A stretch of 64,000 nucleotides of DNA, from assembly GCF_029227915.1 (NCBI RefSeq), contig NC_079876.1:23808001-23872000 (forward strand), in the 5' to 3' direction. Below the pieces are notes generated by a model. It made no database searches. It was not told the origin of the DNA and saw only the letters and a program-made list of their open reading frames with translations. The position numbers and the translations under genes were made by a program. Below, piece after piece: positions 18,351 to 31,149 of the stretch. The stretch is from Hydractinia symbiolongicarpus (Eukaryota; Cnidaria; Hydrozoa; Anthoathecata; Hydractiniidae). Each line of letters starts with the position of its first letter. The stretch's first letter is position 1.

Positions 18351-21300
18351 CAGGGTTCCCACAGAAATTTTCTAAAACTTTTCCCTGAGCTTTCAAGAAA
18401 AGCATATAAAATTCCCTGGACATGACCCTTGAAAAGTATATTATTTTCCCTGGGTCACATAAAAAAACATATTGTTTTCCCTGGGTCTCCAAGGTAATAA
18501 ACATTAAGCATACTAAGTTCAATTCCTGGTTCCCCAAGTAAAAAACAGCAGGCATTAGATATTACTAAATAGCGTCTAAAAAACTAGGGTCATTAAATAG
18601 AAACATAAATATTAGACAGTGGGAGAAATTGAAACTGAAATTGAAACATTTGGGTGTATATTATCCAGCATTTGAATACAGGTGTGTATGTAAACTTCAG
18701 CAAAAGAAGATTTATGTACTTCTGAACACTGCTAACTGCCAGAAACTGTTATTCCATTTAGCTTGATATTAGTCTGAAGTTAACTACTGCAGAACAGTTT
18801 CAAGCCCAGAAAGTGGAACATTGACTTAAGACAGGTTAGTGGGTAGCCAGGCCCATCTAATAAGGTAAATGGTGCTGGTTAAAAACGTATCTTGAGAAGT
18901 TTGACTTCAGTCCAAAATAAAACAAAACGAAATGGGTTACAGTCAAACAAAAACTAAAGATCTATCCAGAAGACAAAATCAGTCCAACACAAAAACAAAC
19001 AAAATAGAAACAGCCAGTTGTTTAGTCGTTTTTATTTACAAACTTTCCTCCTCTTCTCCTCTAAAACCAAGAGTGCTTCATCTAAGCTTTTTACTTGAGT
19101 TTTCAACTCAACACTTCTTCTTTTCAATGCATTTGCCTTGGTTACAAGTGACACAACGTTATCTTTATCTTTTTCAGCTTTCTCTACTGATGAAACGAAT
19201 TCTTTGTCTAATGCTTCACATGTCTTCTGCAAATCATCACGTTTAGCTTTTGTGTCTCTTATTTCATCATTTAATATGCGCTTTTGATTCTCATCTCTTT
19301 CATTGCGTTTTTTCTGTCTCTGTAGTTCTAAACTGTCTTCATACTTTTGTCTTGCAGAAGCTACAGATTGAAGCAGCTTGTTAGTTACCTGAATACTATC
19401 AGGTTTTAAACCATTAGCAATCATATGATCACTCACAACCTTTTTAGCTACGATAGATTCTTCTTTCATGTTTTGTCTGAGGACAGAGTTGTTAATACTA
19501 AAACTTCTTTCAACTGACGCTTGACCGTGACTTAATGTTAAGACTAATTTGATAAAAAAAGAAAGTTCCTTGAAACTTTTTACGCCAACATCACCAAAAT
19601 AAAATTCATCTAAGTCTTCTTGAAACCTATCAAAACTCTGAAATTTATCAATGTGAAGTTTCAAATTGTGATCGGAAAACTCATTAAATTCTTCAGTGAT
19701 TTTGTCACATTGAAAAGATGTTAAAACTCTAAGCTTCACCAGATATGTTAACATGCTTCTCAGTTTGGTTTGCAAAACAGAGGAGCTTTCAGTAACCATT
19801 ACCTTGGGATCAAATATAGTGGAATTTTTAACAACATTTTTTGACAACGGACTCTTGTCGAATAACTTCTCAACAATAGATCTAACAAATATAACAGCAT
19901 CAGTAAAGAACTTAGCCACCTGTGCATTAGTTATTAGATCTTTTCTTTTTAATTCGTTTATTTCAAATCTAGTAGCAAAGCCTAAATTATAATTCTTTGG
20001 TTTCATAAGCACTGAATTATCATTCAAATTGACAGCTTTTAAATCACTTATTGATTCACATTTTGTTAACACATCAGGCTTAACAATCAATCTCATTAAA
20101 TTCTTTAAAAGCTTGGTCAAGTCTTGATACATATAAGGAACCATTGGTTTGTCCGTTTGGTACATTACCAAAAATGGTTGCAAAATTCCAGCTAGGAAAC
20201 TGAAAAACTTCAATTTCGCAGGTGTGAGCAGGTCTTTAGCAGCATCTTTCACATAACCATAGCTCTTAGAAGCAGGTCGTTTTGATTTCGGAAGACCTTC
20301 CCAAAACTTTACGATTTTCACAATATTTTCCCAAATTTCAATGAGACGCTCTGCTACAACTTTGTCTTCCACCCACCTGAAAATGAAAACATATAACCTA
20401 CATTACTACTAAACTTTTCAACATATAGACATATTACAGTACAATTTACATATTTCTCAATAAATTAGCTTTTTTCTAATACCACATACTGCAATTTAAA
20501 TTCAGGTGACCATTATAATTTATTATTAATGCACATGAATTAAAAATGACACACTTTGTCTTTCTACCACCAAGAGAGTAGCTTACTATACCGTGTAGCA
20601 CAAAAATTTAGCGGATAAACATTAGATGATGTCACACTTTCATAATCATCTCTTCTGGCTGGTGTGTCGTGCAATATTTGGTAAGAACCATGGAGTATTT
20701 TCTTAATGTTCCATTCAGTAGAAACTGCAGCATTTTTGAAAGCACCATGAATAGTGTGAAGACCACAGCTACCTATGTCAATGAGTTGATGTTGTTCATT
20801 GTCAAGACGGTCTTTCTGGACTTTTTCCAAAAATTTGAAGTTAACGCTAGGTCCATCCATGGATACTTGAAACATTTTGTTTGGATCTAATTTCCCAAGC
20901 GTCTTCGTGAAATGGCTGAACAAATCTTGGTGAGCACTATGTCCAAGAAAGCTTGAGTCTAAGTAACAGATTTTAACTTTGTCATCAACAGGGTCAAAAA
21001 ATCTTACTAGTACATCCATTTCACAGTTCTGAGTTACAGTATTCAAACTTTCGTCAAAAGAGACAACATAACATTCAACTTTTTTCAATGAATCATACAA
21101 GATGTCTCTAAAGTATGGGGCAATTCCAAAGTTGATGATATAATGGACTTTGGTAGGCCCAAGTTCAAATGACTGAGCAATTTTGCTGTCTGGGAACATG
21201 CATCTAAATGTTTGACCAAGGTTAGTACAAGAATTGTTAGAAAAGCCGTTAAAGGCCCAAATTATTTCAGATTTCTGCTTTTTGACTGTCTTTTAATAGC

Positions 21301-22148
21301 AACTCAAGTGAAGTTTCTTCTGTGGCTTTAGTCTTATGAACTGACTGAATTTGACTAGATGTAGAACCACTAGATGTAGAGGTAGAATCACTAGATGTAC
21401 TTGGCTCTTCAATACTAATAGGCTGTTCGCTTCTATTACTAATAGTTTTTGCTTTAAAGAACATTTGCCTTCGGTCTACATGCATTTTATGAGTTTTACC
21501 ACTTGTATGACTAACTAAGGCTTGACGACCCATATTTGACAACTTGATCGTCTTATGACAAACTTTACATCGAGCCTCTGTGTTATCTTTGGTTTTTACA
21601 ATCCACTCCTTAAAGTCTGGATCATCCAGCCAATCCTTTGAGAAATAGGTTTGATCTTTCATATTTTATTTTAATACACTAGAAAACAACAGAACTAAAA
21701 ACTTACAAAAAATAAGAACAGAACACCATAGATTACAACAAACTGCATTACACAAGTACCAATCGCTAAACTTTTATCACTTTTTAAAATCACATGCAAG
21801 CTACAGAATAAAAAACTACATTAACAATTTGTTTATATTATAAAGAGTGTCGCCAGAAGAAAAGAGATGCTGTATCTATATAAACAAAATTAAAAGTTGC
21901 ATAAATCTGTTTGGTTGAACACTATGGCTACCATTAATCATGCTGAAAAGCTAACAATGAAATTATAGTAACACAACTTCAGTTCAACTTGCTACCAAAA
22001 TTTTTTTTCCCTGAGTCTCTTGCAAATGCCATATATTTTCCCTGGGTCAAAATTTTTTCCAGGTGCGTTTCCAGGTTTTCCCTGAGTTTTTCAAAAAGTG
22101 GTATATTTTCCAGGTTTTCCAGGTTTTCCAGGGTCTGTGGGAACCCTG
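18351..22148 (-). mobile_element. hAT-like DNA transposon, 3798 bp, 5-bp target duplication
   Basis: The left end CAGGGTTCCCACAGA (18351) and right end TCTGTGGGAACCCTG (ending 22148) are perfect inverse copies. ACATT is duplicated directly on both sides (18346-18350 and 22149-22153). CAGGG-type ends fit the hAT superfamily; classic hAT elements duplicate 8 bp, so this belongs to a lineage with 5-bp duplications or the flanks have changed. Both subterminal regions are filled with TTTTCCCTGG(G/A)TC and TTCCAGG words, likely transposase binding sites. Joining the flanks at one ACATT restores an open exon (HFTSTLLQSLCEIMELLYLP). The single large gene inside runs leftward. Confidence 0.9.
19032..21662 (-). 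CDS. hAT-family transposase with BED zinc finger, two exons, one frameshift
   Basis: Exon 1 runs from ATG 21662 to 20592 and exon 2 from 20376 to the stop at 19032, joined across a GT-AG intron as CATRWVEDKV. A BED-type finger (C32, C35, H52, H58) is followed by a Ser/Thr-rich linker. The catalytic core has acidic residues in VVSFDESLN and FQVSMDGPSVN, then the hAT dimerisation block LTLSHGQASVERSFSINNSV and a long basic-acidic coiled-coil tail of about 100 residues. Near 21285, in an A5 run, one extra base shifts the frame: LLLKDSQ is followed by SEIIWAFNGF only in the next frame. Without it the protein would be about 804 residues. The copy is therefore probably inactive unless the base is an assembly error. 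Close matches elsewhere in the genome are likely. Confidence 0.88.
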
Positions 22149-24292
22149 ACATTGCTCCAGTCACTTTGTGAAATTATGGAACTGTTGTACCTGCCAGACA
22201 GTAAAAGAAACGTTCAAAACATCTTGCGGTTAGTAAATGCAACACATGTGCATGCAATGATAATAAAAATCAATCTACATGGAAAACTGAAATCCCTAAC
22301 ATCTAGAAAATTCTTTGGTGTCTATTATCATTCACTGATAAGGCATTCAAGTACACAATTGCGCATTGTTTCTGGTCGCACAGCTAACACAGAAAAGGAG
22401 GAAGCTTTTTTTAATCCTATAAAAACCATGACCAAACTTACGTCAAACAACCACACAGAAAACGTAATTTGTAATGCTCTAATTAGAGTACAAGCATCGG
22501 CAAAACTAGGAGAAGGTAATATACCAGAAGATCACCATGATAACATGTTTGAATCTCTTTATCAAACAATAAAGAAAACATTAACAGGTAAATAAAAAAA
22601 TAATTCATTTGATTCAGTCATTTAGCTGTTTGTATGCACATGTAAGATCAAATGTATTCTCAGATAAATAAAAACTTTGGTCAATTTTTTTTAAATTTAG
22701 ATGTTGGTCTTGAGCCAAATTTCCACTAACATATTTCTGTAGTTTTGGAACAAATCACATCAATTTAATGTCCATTCAGAACAAATCATTCCTCCTTATT
22801 CTAATTCTATTTTGAAACATCATGTAGGTGGAAATTTAAGTTGACTCCAGTGTCTACTTACTAAAGAGTTTGTGCAATTGCTTCCATTAAATTCATAGGA
22901 ACATTGATACCATTCCACTGGATAGAGAAATATCCAAGAGATCACGAATGCTACTTGAAAAGAATAGCAGACTTCTTGTTGGATACCCATAAGTGGTGGC
23001 AAGAAACAAGGGAAGGCATCTTTTTTAAGAATGTACAGGATCAACCAGATGACAGTATGCTGCAACTGCACCACTACCGATCGTCAACTCTGCAAAAAGA
23101 AGAACAGAACCTTCAACGGTATTGTCTATTTACTATAAGTTACTTCATTAGTTAATATATATACTAGTTAATAAGGTCCATGGAAAAATAATAATTAATA
23201 ACTTTAATTTAAAGTAAGAAATTGACGTTAAAGTAGTAATATTGACGTTACGCCGTAACGTCTGAAAATTTAAAATTTGAGAAGTTTTTTCGGTCACATC
23301 AAAGAAAAATGAACACATTAATTTTGCCTGTCACAGACACACTCTCTGTATTATTATAAGAGATAATCAGTCCTGTAATTCAACAATTTAAGTGTCACCA
23401 ATGAATTGTTGTTTCAATTACTATGCACTGTTTGTCAAGAAAGTGTAGTGTTGATTTTATCAAACAAACAAAGTTTATTACACAAGTTGTGTGTATTGCA
23501 TACAAATAATTCGAGACAGTCCCTGACCAAAATTGAATAAAAAAAACACAACAACAACTAAACAGGAAGACCTTATGAAAAACTGAATATAATATAAAAA
23601 TGTTGTGCTTTTAGATTGTGGGAAAAATGTTTAATGAATATTCACAAAGTACCTGTGTTGAAGGTTACTGTAGACAGCGAAATTGTAACAATAAAATCCC
23701 TCAAGATATATGAAAATTATGCTGACGACACCAACATAGCTACTTCAACAATTCAAAAAGTTTCAGATACCCACCAAACACATCTGCCCCTGTTTCCACC
23801 ATAACAATCATCCACACCAAAAAAAGTATTATCCAACAATTACCATTATCTCCACAAGTTTTACCAGCTAACACAACAGAACCAGGTAAAGATTCAAAGA
23901 AAGATAGCATTACTGGCTTAATATTTCAACCACCAAAATTTGTTTTTAATTCATCCACCTCAAAATTGTCAAAAACATCTTTAATGCTAAAAACAGTTAT
24001 TGGCGATATTCCTCTTGTGTGGAAATATGACAAATTGAGAAAGCAAATAAAGGCAAGTAGAAGTGATAACACGAAGTGTGAATATGGTCTTGTTGTGGCA
24101 GAAGTAGAAGTTAAGCTTAAACTTATAGAGGAAAAAAAAAGAACAGAGTTAAAAACTTTAGAAATAAACTGTATTAAAAGTGCTACTGCGTTAACGTTAA
24201 AACCAAAAAACGAAGAAGAATGCATTAAATATGAAAAAGTACTAACAATTTTAAAGTATTGTGACGCACTGAAAAGAGAACTAAATATATAA
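22149..24292 (+). pseudogene. 3' part of the disrupted multi-exon gene
   Basis: The exon broken by the hAT-like element resumes after ACATT and ends at 22587. It encodes MELLYLPDSKRNVQNILRLV, SLTSRKFFGVYYHSLIRHSS and VSGRTANTEKEEAFFNPIKT. Exon 22899-23118 encodes LIPFHWIEKYPRDHECYLKR and HHYRSSTLQKEEQNLQR. The last exon starts at 23615 (LWEKCLMNIHKVPVLKVTVD). Between about 23714 and 23804 the frame changes, and the downstream frame continues to a stop at 24290-24292 through a Thr/Ser/Pro-rich linker and a charged helical tail EVEVKLKLIEEKKRTELKTL. The change could be a one-base loss or an unseen short intron. All other junctions have GT-AG borders and matching phase. Confidence 0.75.
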
Positions 24293-26926
24293 ATATTTGA
24301 CATGAAACTCTAAAAATTGAACTTTATATAAATTGTTAAATATACACTACGTTCATTGAGGCTTATATATATTGCAAAAAATTATTTTTATTATTACACA
24401 GCTTTCATAATTAAGAATTGCATTTGAGCGACTTTCTTTAATTTGATTTTTACTGCTGTTGCAGGAATTGCTTTACAATATTTATACGTATAGCTATATA
24501 CTATTTAATGTGGATAAAAAACTAAAACAATTCCTAATCGTGAAAGTTTTCTTCTAGTGTGCCTGAAGAGTTAAGTTTCAAACTTTCAACTTTATATTAC
24601 TTGTGCTAACAAAATCTTCTGATGTAGAAATAATTATATAAATAAGGAAGGCTGTGACAGCTTTTTAGTGTTAAAAATACTATACTATATATTGAGATAC
24701 ATATATAGCTAGCTAGCTAGTAAATTATATAGCTACCTGCCATAATTAGAATTGAGTTATTTATATGTATATATATAGTCATATGTACAGTAAACTTTAC
24801 TGATGTTTCTAGCAGTAAATATTTTTAGCAGTAAGTTATATATAGCTAGCTATTAGCAGAATCAAGAGGCTTTAGAAATAACTGGAAGCCAGATTATTTC
24901 AAAAAGCTTAAGAAAAACATAAGGTATTATATAACATATTGAGAATAACGTTATAAATAAACTTACCACAAACTTGGTATGAATCCTACTTCGTAATATT
25001 GTTTTTTCTGTTTGAAACACTACCAGCACAAATCTCAAGAACCCTTTTTTCGTCGAAAAGCCACTGCGCGCACGTTTTGCCTTTACCGAAAAATGTGCAG
25101 ACCAGATGGCGCGTTAAAATATTCGCTCGCCCGATACACGGCTTGCCTACGGCGAGTTAAAAACTTTAAACCCCGTAAATGTACCTTGTCGACGAGTGGG
25201 GTTGGATTAAAACGCTAAAAATAAATTTAATTGACTTAAGCTAAGTAAAATAAAATATTAATAAAATATTATCACCGGCGATATAGTATGCTGATGACAG
25301 CACTTTTAAAATTCTATTATGTTTGCAGATGACACTAATTTATTTTACGTCCAAAAATGTATTAATACTTTTATAAAACTGTGAATACCGAGTTAAACAA
25401 ATTATCAAACTGAATGTATTTCAACTAAATATCTTTCAAACGCTTTGTTTCGTGTGCAAAGCAAGAAATAACAACACACCTTAAGTATTTTCAAACACCT
25501 TTCACATTTCTCAAACATATACACAACAAGAACTTCAGGTCAATACTTTCCACCAATTAGGAAAACTAAAAACAGTCAATTTTCCATTTCGTCCACACAT
25601 TTGGAAATGCTTTAAGAAAATTAAGAATTCAAATTTTGTATTTGCTTTGGAGAACATATTTCGAAGTAAAGCGAAAAATCTACTTTTATTTGAATTGGAA
25701 AGCGAAACATATCGCTTTATTGATAACAGGTGCTCGATGATAAGAAAGACTACTTTCGTGTTCTGCGAGTCACCTGGCTTTTAAGGAAAGTTGCAATAGA
25801 TCCGTAGTATTGTATATGTTTCAAATATTATATATGTACTAGTCGATATGGTCCGTGGAAAAATTCTATTAGGCAGAAGGACGATAGAAAGATAGTTTGT
25901 TTTGATTTTTTTGCTGACGTCAGCAGTGCAGATACAAAAAAGTAGCGAAGTTTAGTTTATACATTACCTTTGATGTGTAAAGGTTAAAACGCTGTTCAAA
26001 ATAATGTACAAGATCATATGTTTTCGACGAAAGCCCAAGGAGATATAACGGTTAAAAGATTTTGCTGACGACAGCAAGGACTTGCCAAATTACGTATACC
26101 CGCCGCCTTTTACTTGCGCACGCATCTAAGTGATTACGTAATGCCCGATGCGAGGTAAAAATGTAAACAAACTAAGCGTAAAAGTTACCTCTATTTCTGC
26201 GCGGCAGGAAAAACACAGCACTATGATTGAGTGTATCGTATAGATCTTGAACACTGATCAAGAAAATGTGTAGGATCATGCACTTTTGACAAACGGTTAC
26301 GGAAATCTTGTGTTTTAAATATGTTTTTAATGACGTCATCAACCCGTTTATTCCGTAACGGATTTGGGGACCTAGGTTTAGAAAACGTTTTTGAAGAAAA
26401 TTAAATTAAATAAATATAATCGACTTTGCAAAAGTTACACACACAGACTTACGGAAGCTCCGTATTACTATAAAAGATATATGTAGTATAATGTGACGTA
26501 GATTATATAAGTCTATGGTAACTTTAGCTATACCTTTTTTGTGCAAAATATACCTACATACATAGTCATCATGTTTTTAAAACTTCGCGTATCGCTGTTG
26601 TTGACAAATATGAATTAATTGGGTTAGTTTGCACGTGAATTTTGTTTGCTAATCGATTTCTATGTTACTACCCTATTACCTTTTAGAACAATAATACGAA
26701 AGGCGAGTGAAAGCAATGCTAAAAAATCAGGGTCTTTTTTCTGGGACCACATTTAGCAATCAATTGCTATGGCAATTTTCCGAAATGGGATTTCAAATTT
26801 TTTTTCGTAAATGTCAAAGTCTTACATTTTTAGCTGCTTAATTCGAACTCCGCTAATTCAAACATTTCGCTAGTTCAAACAATTTTTTTGCCCCAAGGCT
26901 ACATTATGCTTGTTAGCATAAAACCT
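24293..26926. other. Intergenic, repeat-rich
   Basis: TAGC and TATA microsatellite blocks lie at about 24700-24860. At 25846-25856 and elsewhere are GGTCCGTGGAAAAA-type words shared with 23175 and the 7681 palindrome. A GCTGACGTCAGC palindrome is at 25913-25924. About 26840-26900 has TCGAACTCCGCTAATTC-type sequence, continued at 27860-27930, an old repeat now split by the 26931 element. A 68-codon ORF at 25012-25218 has no support. Confidence 0.45.
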
Positions 26927-26930
26927 TTAA

Positions 26931-27829
26931 AGGAGAGGCGAACTGTGGTGCGGCACGGCTGCTGAATAAAATTTTATGATAAGTGTTGATTTTAAAGACC
27001 AGACTGATTGGCTTGCTCACTTGCTCCATCAACTATAACTATAAACCATACATCATTTTGTTTACATTTTTGTGAGTGCTGAATTATTTATAATTGAGTA
27101 TTTTTACGCACTTGTCAAATGGGTGGCTAAATTAAAAAGCAATGGGATATATTTCTTTTTCTTGTGACGGTCGCGGGGTCAATGCACACAAAGTTGAAGA
27201 TCAAAATGGCAAAAATGTTGAATAACACGTAAAGAACATATTTTTATTATTTTGTACTACTTAACTGGTCAATAAAATAGTGCATAAAGATAAAGAAAGT
27301 AAAAAACCAAGGAAGAAAGATGAAGCTACCATATTGCACGTTCGATTTGTTATTGAAGGTTTCCGGTCTGTATATTTATTTAAATTTGGCGCCATCTCAT
27401 GGTAACAAGCTTTATCGTTCGAAGTTGGTAGTATGTTGTGGAAAAGGGACTCAAAACATGAAATAATATTGTTGTTGGTTATGACAGGTATTTCTTTAGT
27501 TCAAAGAAATTTAAACGAAGGTTATAAAAAGCTGTTACTACTATAGTACGTAAAATATTCATGGTTATCTCAAGTAAAAGATGTCATTTTTGATGTTTAC
27601 TAAAAAGTACATTTAAAACCTACTTATTTTCACCCCATGCAACCATGGAATTTCTATAAAAATATTGTTAGAAAGATATATAGGTAGTTAGTCGTGAAAT
27701 ATTGTTTTTTATTTGGTATTATAGTAGTTATCTTAGCAGATTTTAAGATTTAGAAATCTATATATATTTTTCTCTCGCTTAAAATTTATTTTCTGGGTGC
27801 CACAAAATAGTTTCTTGTTCGCCTCTCCT
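26931..27829. mobile_element. 899-bp non-autonomous TTAA element
   Basis: TTTAAAGGAGAGGCGAAC at 26926-26943 is perfectly inverted at 27817-27834. Read as a transposon, the ends are AGGAGAGGCGAAC (26931) and its inverse (ending 27829), flanked by TTAA on both sides (26927-26930 and 27830-27833). No ORF of useful size lies inside. TTAA targeting and AGG-type ends are shared with the Kolobok-like element at 15929, but the ends differ in sequence; Kolobok or piggyBac origin is equally possible. It is inserted in an older TCGAA-rich repeat. Confidence 0.85.
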
Positions 27830-28715
27830 TTAAACGTTTATTAAAATTCTTGTTTTTTTTTGATAATCGGAACATTCGTCAATTCGAACAAATAATTTAG
27901 TCCCTTGCGTGTTCGACTTAACGGACGTCTACTGTATTTTCAAAGAAGTCACAGTAAATAAAAAACATCATATTTGTATATATTTTGGAATAAGCATTGT
28001 TAAAGATGAGATTTGTGACGAAAGGAGGATAAGGAGGGCAATCCCCTTATTAATAAGATGTTCTGATATACAAATTACATCGTTGAAAGTGCGGTTGACT
28101 ACTTCACCATAACACCATAACATAAAAAACGAGAAAATTTACCGAGCAAGATTTTTTTGTTCCAACCACCCACCACGATTCATTATTATAAATACTTAAA
28201 AAAACAAAGCTGATAAAATGATATCAAATCTTGGATCTCCTCTTATTTTAGTACTTATCAGTCTTTGAAATTTTATATGGCGTACATACAAAGATTAAAT
28301 TTGAAGCAGCCTGTTGTCTGATAATCGCTGTATTTTTTTACAAAATGGAGAAAAAGAGACTCACATTCGTCACATTATGACACCTCCCTGCGAAGGGAAA
28401 TTAAAAAAATTATTTTGCTGGTAGCTATGGTGACTGATAACGAGCTGGGCAACAGACATTAAATACATTGATAAAAACCTTAAAATAATTTATCTCTTAT
28501 CTAAAAATTATCCCTAAAATGGCTGTTGATTAAAAAAGCAGATATAGAAGAAATAGTAAACACTTTCTAATTTTTCAGAAATTTATAAAGCAGCAACCGA
28601 AAATTGTAAAGGAGTTTAAAAGTTCAATATCCTCAATAAGCTCAATAATTTTTATGGAAAGAAAACAATGAGAATTCGCGTATCAGTTCCACTGTTTTTT
28701 TCATTAAATTTACTG
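27830..28715. other. Intergenic
   Basis: This begins with the right half of the split TCGAA-rich repeat (to about 27940). The rest is AT-rich with no supported gene; a 67-codon ORF at 27909-28112 starts in the repeat and is not called. Confidence 0.45.
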
Positions 28716-30622
28716 TCACTTTTCAGAGAAGGAAGCATCTGATATGCTGGCTATAACAGCTGCGATTAAACCAAGTCCAATGATAAAAAAGAAAGTACTC
28801 GGAAACAGCAAATGGGGTTTGTCAAAGTACATTTCGAAATGGTAGTAAAAATCACCAAATCCAATTGTCGTTTGCGTAATGAAACCGAAATATATAGCAT
28901 CAAAATATCGGAAGTTTTCTGTTTCCTTCAGTGACGACATCCAGGCGAATACCAAAAGATTGCAAATTGCCACATACGTTAGAAAGATCAAAGTCTTTAC
29001 GTTAAGTAAAGCAACTTTCTTGTGTTTTAATATTCTCTGTTCAAATCTTATAATGCAAATTCTCGTTAAGTTTGTTAGTAATCTTCCTAAGAAAGTGTAG
29101 CCAGTGATGGTGATAGCAATGCCAGGTATTGCATATAGCATGGTGACAAACTTTCCAAGGTCAGTAACTGGTACAGTATTGCCATACCCTACAAAAAATT
29201 CAGTCAAACTTAATGACGCAGAGAATATTCAATCAAAGAAAAAAAGAAATTACTTAGGTATCGTGTTATTGGAATAAGAACATGCTCCAATCTGAATTCC
29301 ATTATGAATAAATAATTAAGGACAAAAATTATCTTTCTAAGCAGCTTTTTCATGTAGCGCTTTTTCAGTCCTATAAGCCAACATCTTTGTGAGTACTGGC
29401 ACTTTCCGGTAGGATAAAAAAAGGATATTTAAGACTGAAAATGTAAAGAAACCAGCGCATCTAGGCTCTGCTAAAATTTAAAAGATTTTTAAAAAAAGGT
29501 GTAGCCAGATTCGCACTATTTCTGTTGTACGCGTAGGCTTATATTATGTTTATTCTTCTAAATAATATATTTTTTCTCAAGGAAGAACAATATAATTAGT
29601 TTATTAAAAGAGTTTAAAAACTTGCTGCGGGTTATACAATGTCTTCATGTGAAGAATAGCTAAAGCCACTCTAAACTATTGCCAACTCAATTGATCTCAA
29701 GGATCATTTTAAGCCAAACATGTCAATCGTTAGTAATTAGCCATTGGATTATTAAAACATTTAAGCACGGGCACACATGCAGCATGGCGATAAAGAAGAC
29801 ATAGTTATGTAGTATTGGTGTATCTCAGAAACCAGGCATGTTAGATAACCTAACAATTTTTCTAAATCTTTCTGGAATCACAACATCAAATTTTTAAAGG
29901 ACAACAAAAAGTGAGTGAGGAAAATAAAATGCACTGTGGCAGTGGCGCAGGTTTAATTTTTTACATCAAAAGCAAACAACATTTTTTTTGTAAAATAATT
30001 TTGGTAGGCAGTCTGTCAAAAAAACAGACAGTCTGTTTCGTATAATTAAATAGATTTTTGTTCATAATATCCTTTACATAAAAAAGAAGAAAAAAATTTC
30101 TCGCCACCCTAATTGCTGAAAAAAATTCTTTAACCGTTTTCCTTTGCTTTATGTTTTTTTCCGAGATTTACAATATAATTACAATATACTCAAGAAATGT
30201 AAATATAAAAAAGATATGACAGAACACGAATAACAAGAAGAATTATTACCTATCGTTGAACACACAGTAAAAGTGTACAGCCACCATTTTGAAAGATATT
30301 TGTTCGAAAAATCACATTTCGGATTCTCTCTTTCCACTGTGTCGTTACAGAAAACCAATAACTTCCGAATGAAGGATTGATTATTAGTCAACAAGCTGGT
30401 GTCATTATATTTTTCTTTTGCTTCAAAACATAACTCTTCTTGTTTTGTGTATTTGACAGCTTTTCCGTCATTTAGACATTCTTCCAAATATATAAATAAA
30501 AGCGCGCCTGCGCAGATGTACGCTTCGCCAAGCAATATCAGTCCCAAGGAGCCTTTTAAAAACCTTTTGCAGTCATCCTTGTATTTTGATAGAATTTCAT
30601 TTCCATTTATGACGAATGCCAT
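28716..30622 (-). CDS. Two-pore-domain potassium channel (K2P), two exons
   Basis: Exon 1 is 30622-30250 and exon 2 is 29188-28716; together they encode 281 residues. TM1 is GLILLGEAYICAGALLFIYL, followed by an extracellular cap-like loop with several Cys and N-glycosylation sites. The first pore ends in STIGYGN and the second in TTIGFGD, both K+ selectivity filters. Two more hydrophobic helices lie between them, and a last one follows (FFIIGLGLIAAVIASISDAS). Two P loops in one chain with four membrane helices define K2P leak channels, which set resting potential as dimers in the plasma membrane. The intron falls inside the first filter codon for Gly (TI-G|G-YGN), with GT-AG borders. The cytoplasmic tail is only a few residues, shorter than in most K2Ps; a further exon is possible but not needed. 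The subfamily is not assignable. Confidence 0.88.
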
Positions 30623-31149
30623 TTTAAAGAGTTTGTCTTTCTCATGATTACTTTTACTCCATTCCGAATGTTCTTTTCTAATAACTTTAAAAGTCTACAA
30701 AACAATATTGCCACATCAAATTCGTTTACATGAACAGTAAAAAATTGATGAGAAAAGATATAGATAAAATAAAGCCACACCGAAACTAGTACATAGAAAA
30801 ATTAATTATTAAAACAAGGATTTCGACTTGTTGAAAACGGGAACATTCATCTGTATACGTAAAATTATTTTTTTGAATCAACGAAAAACGAGATAGTAGA
30901 GACAGTGATAAAAACAGAAAACGAAGGAAACAAAAAAAGAACAAAGAGATTGAAAGAAAATTTAGAATACAAACAAAGATAATTTTTATTAGTTTTCTCA
31001 ACTTTTGAAGATTCTCATCTTATCGCTGAATGAAATTTCATAAAATAGAAGTGCAGTCACAGGTTCTCGGTTGCAGGGGAGAGATTGTAAAATTATGGAC
31101 CATTTTACGTGTATTATGTGAATTAGATGGTTGAGCCCATAAAATACAT
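30623..31149. other. Intergenic between the K2P gene and the first transporter unit
   Basis: No gene is seen. A leftward ORF at 30786-31001 is low-complexity. This stretch is single-copy within the window; homology to the tandem units begins only at 31150. Confidence 0.6.
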
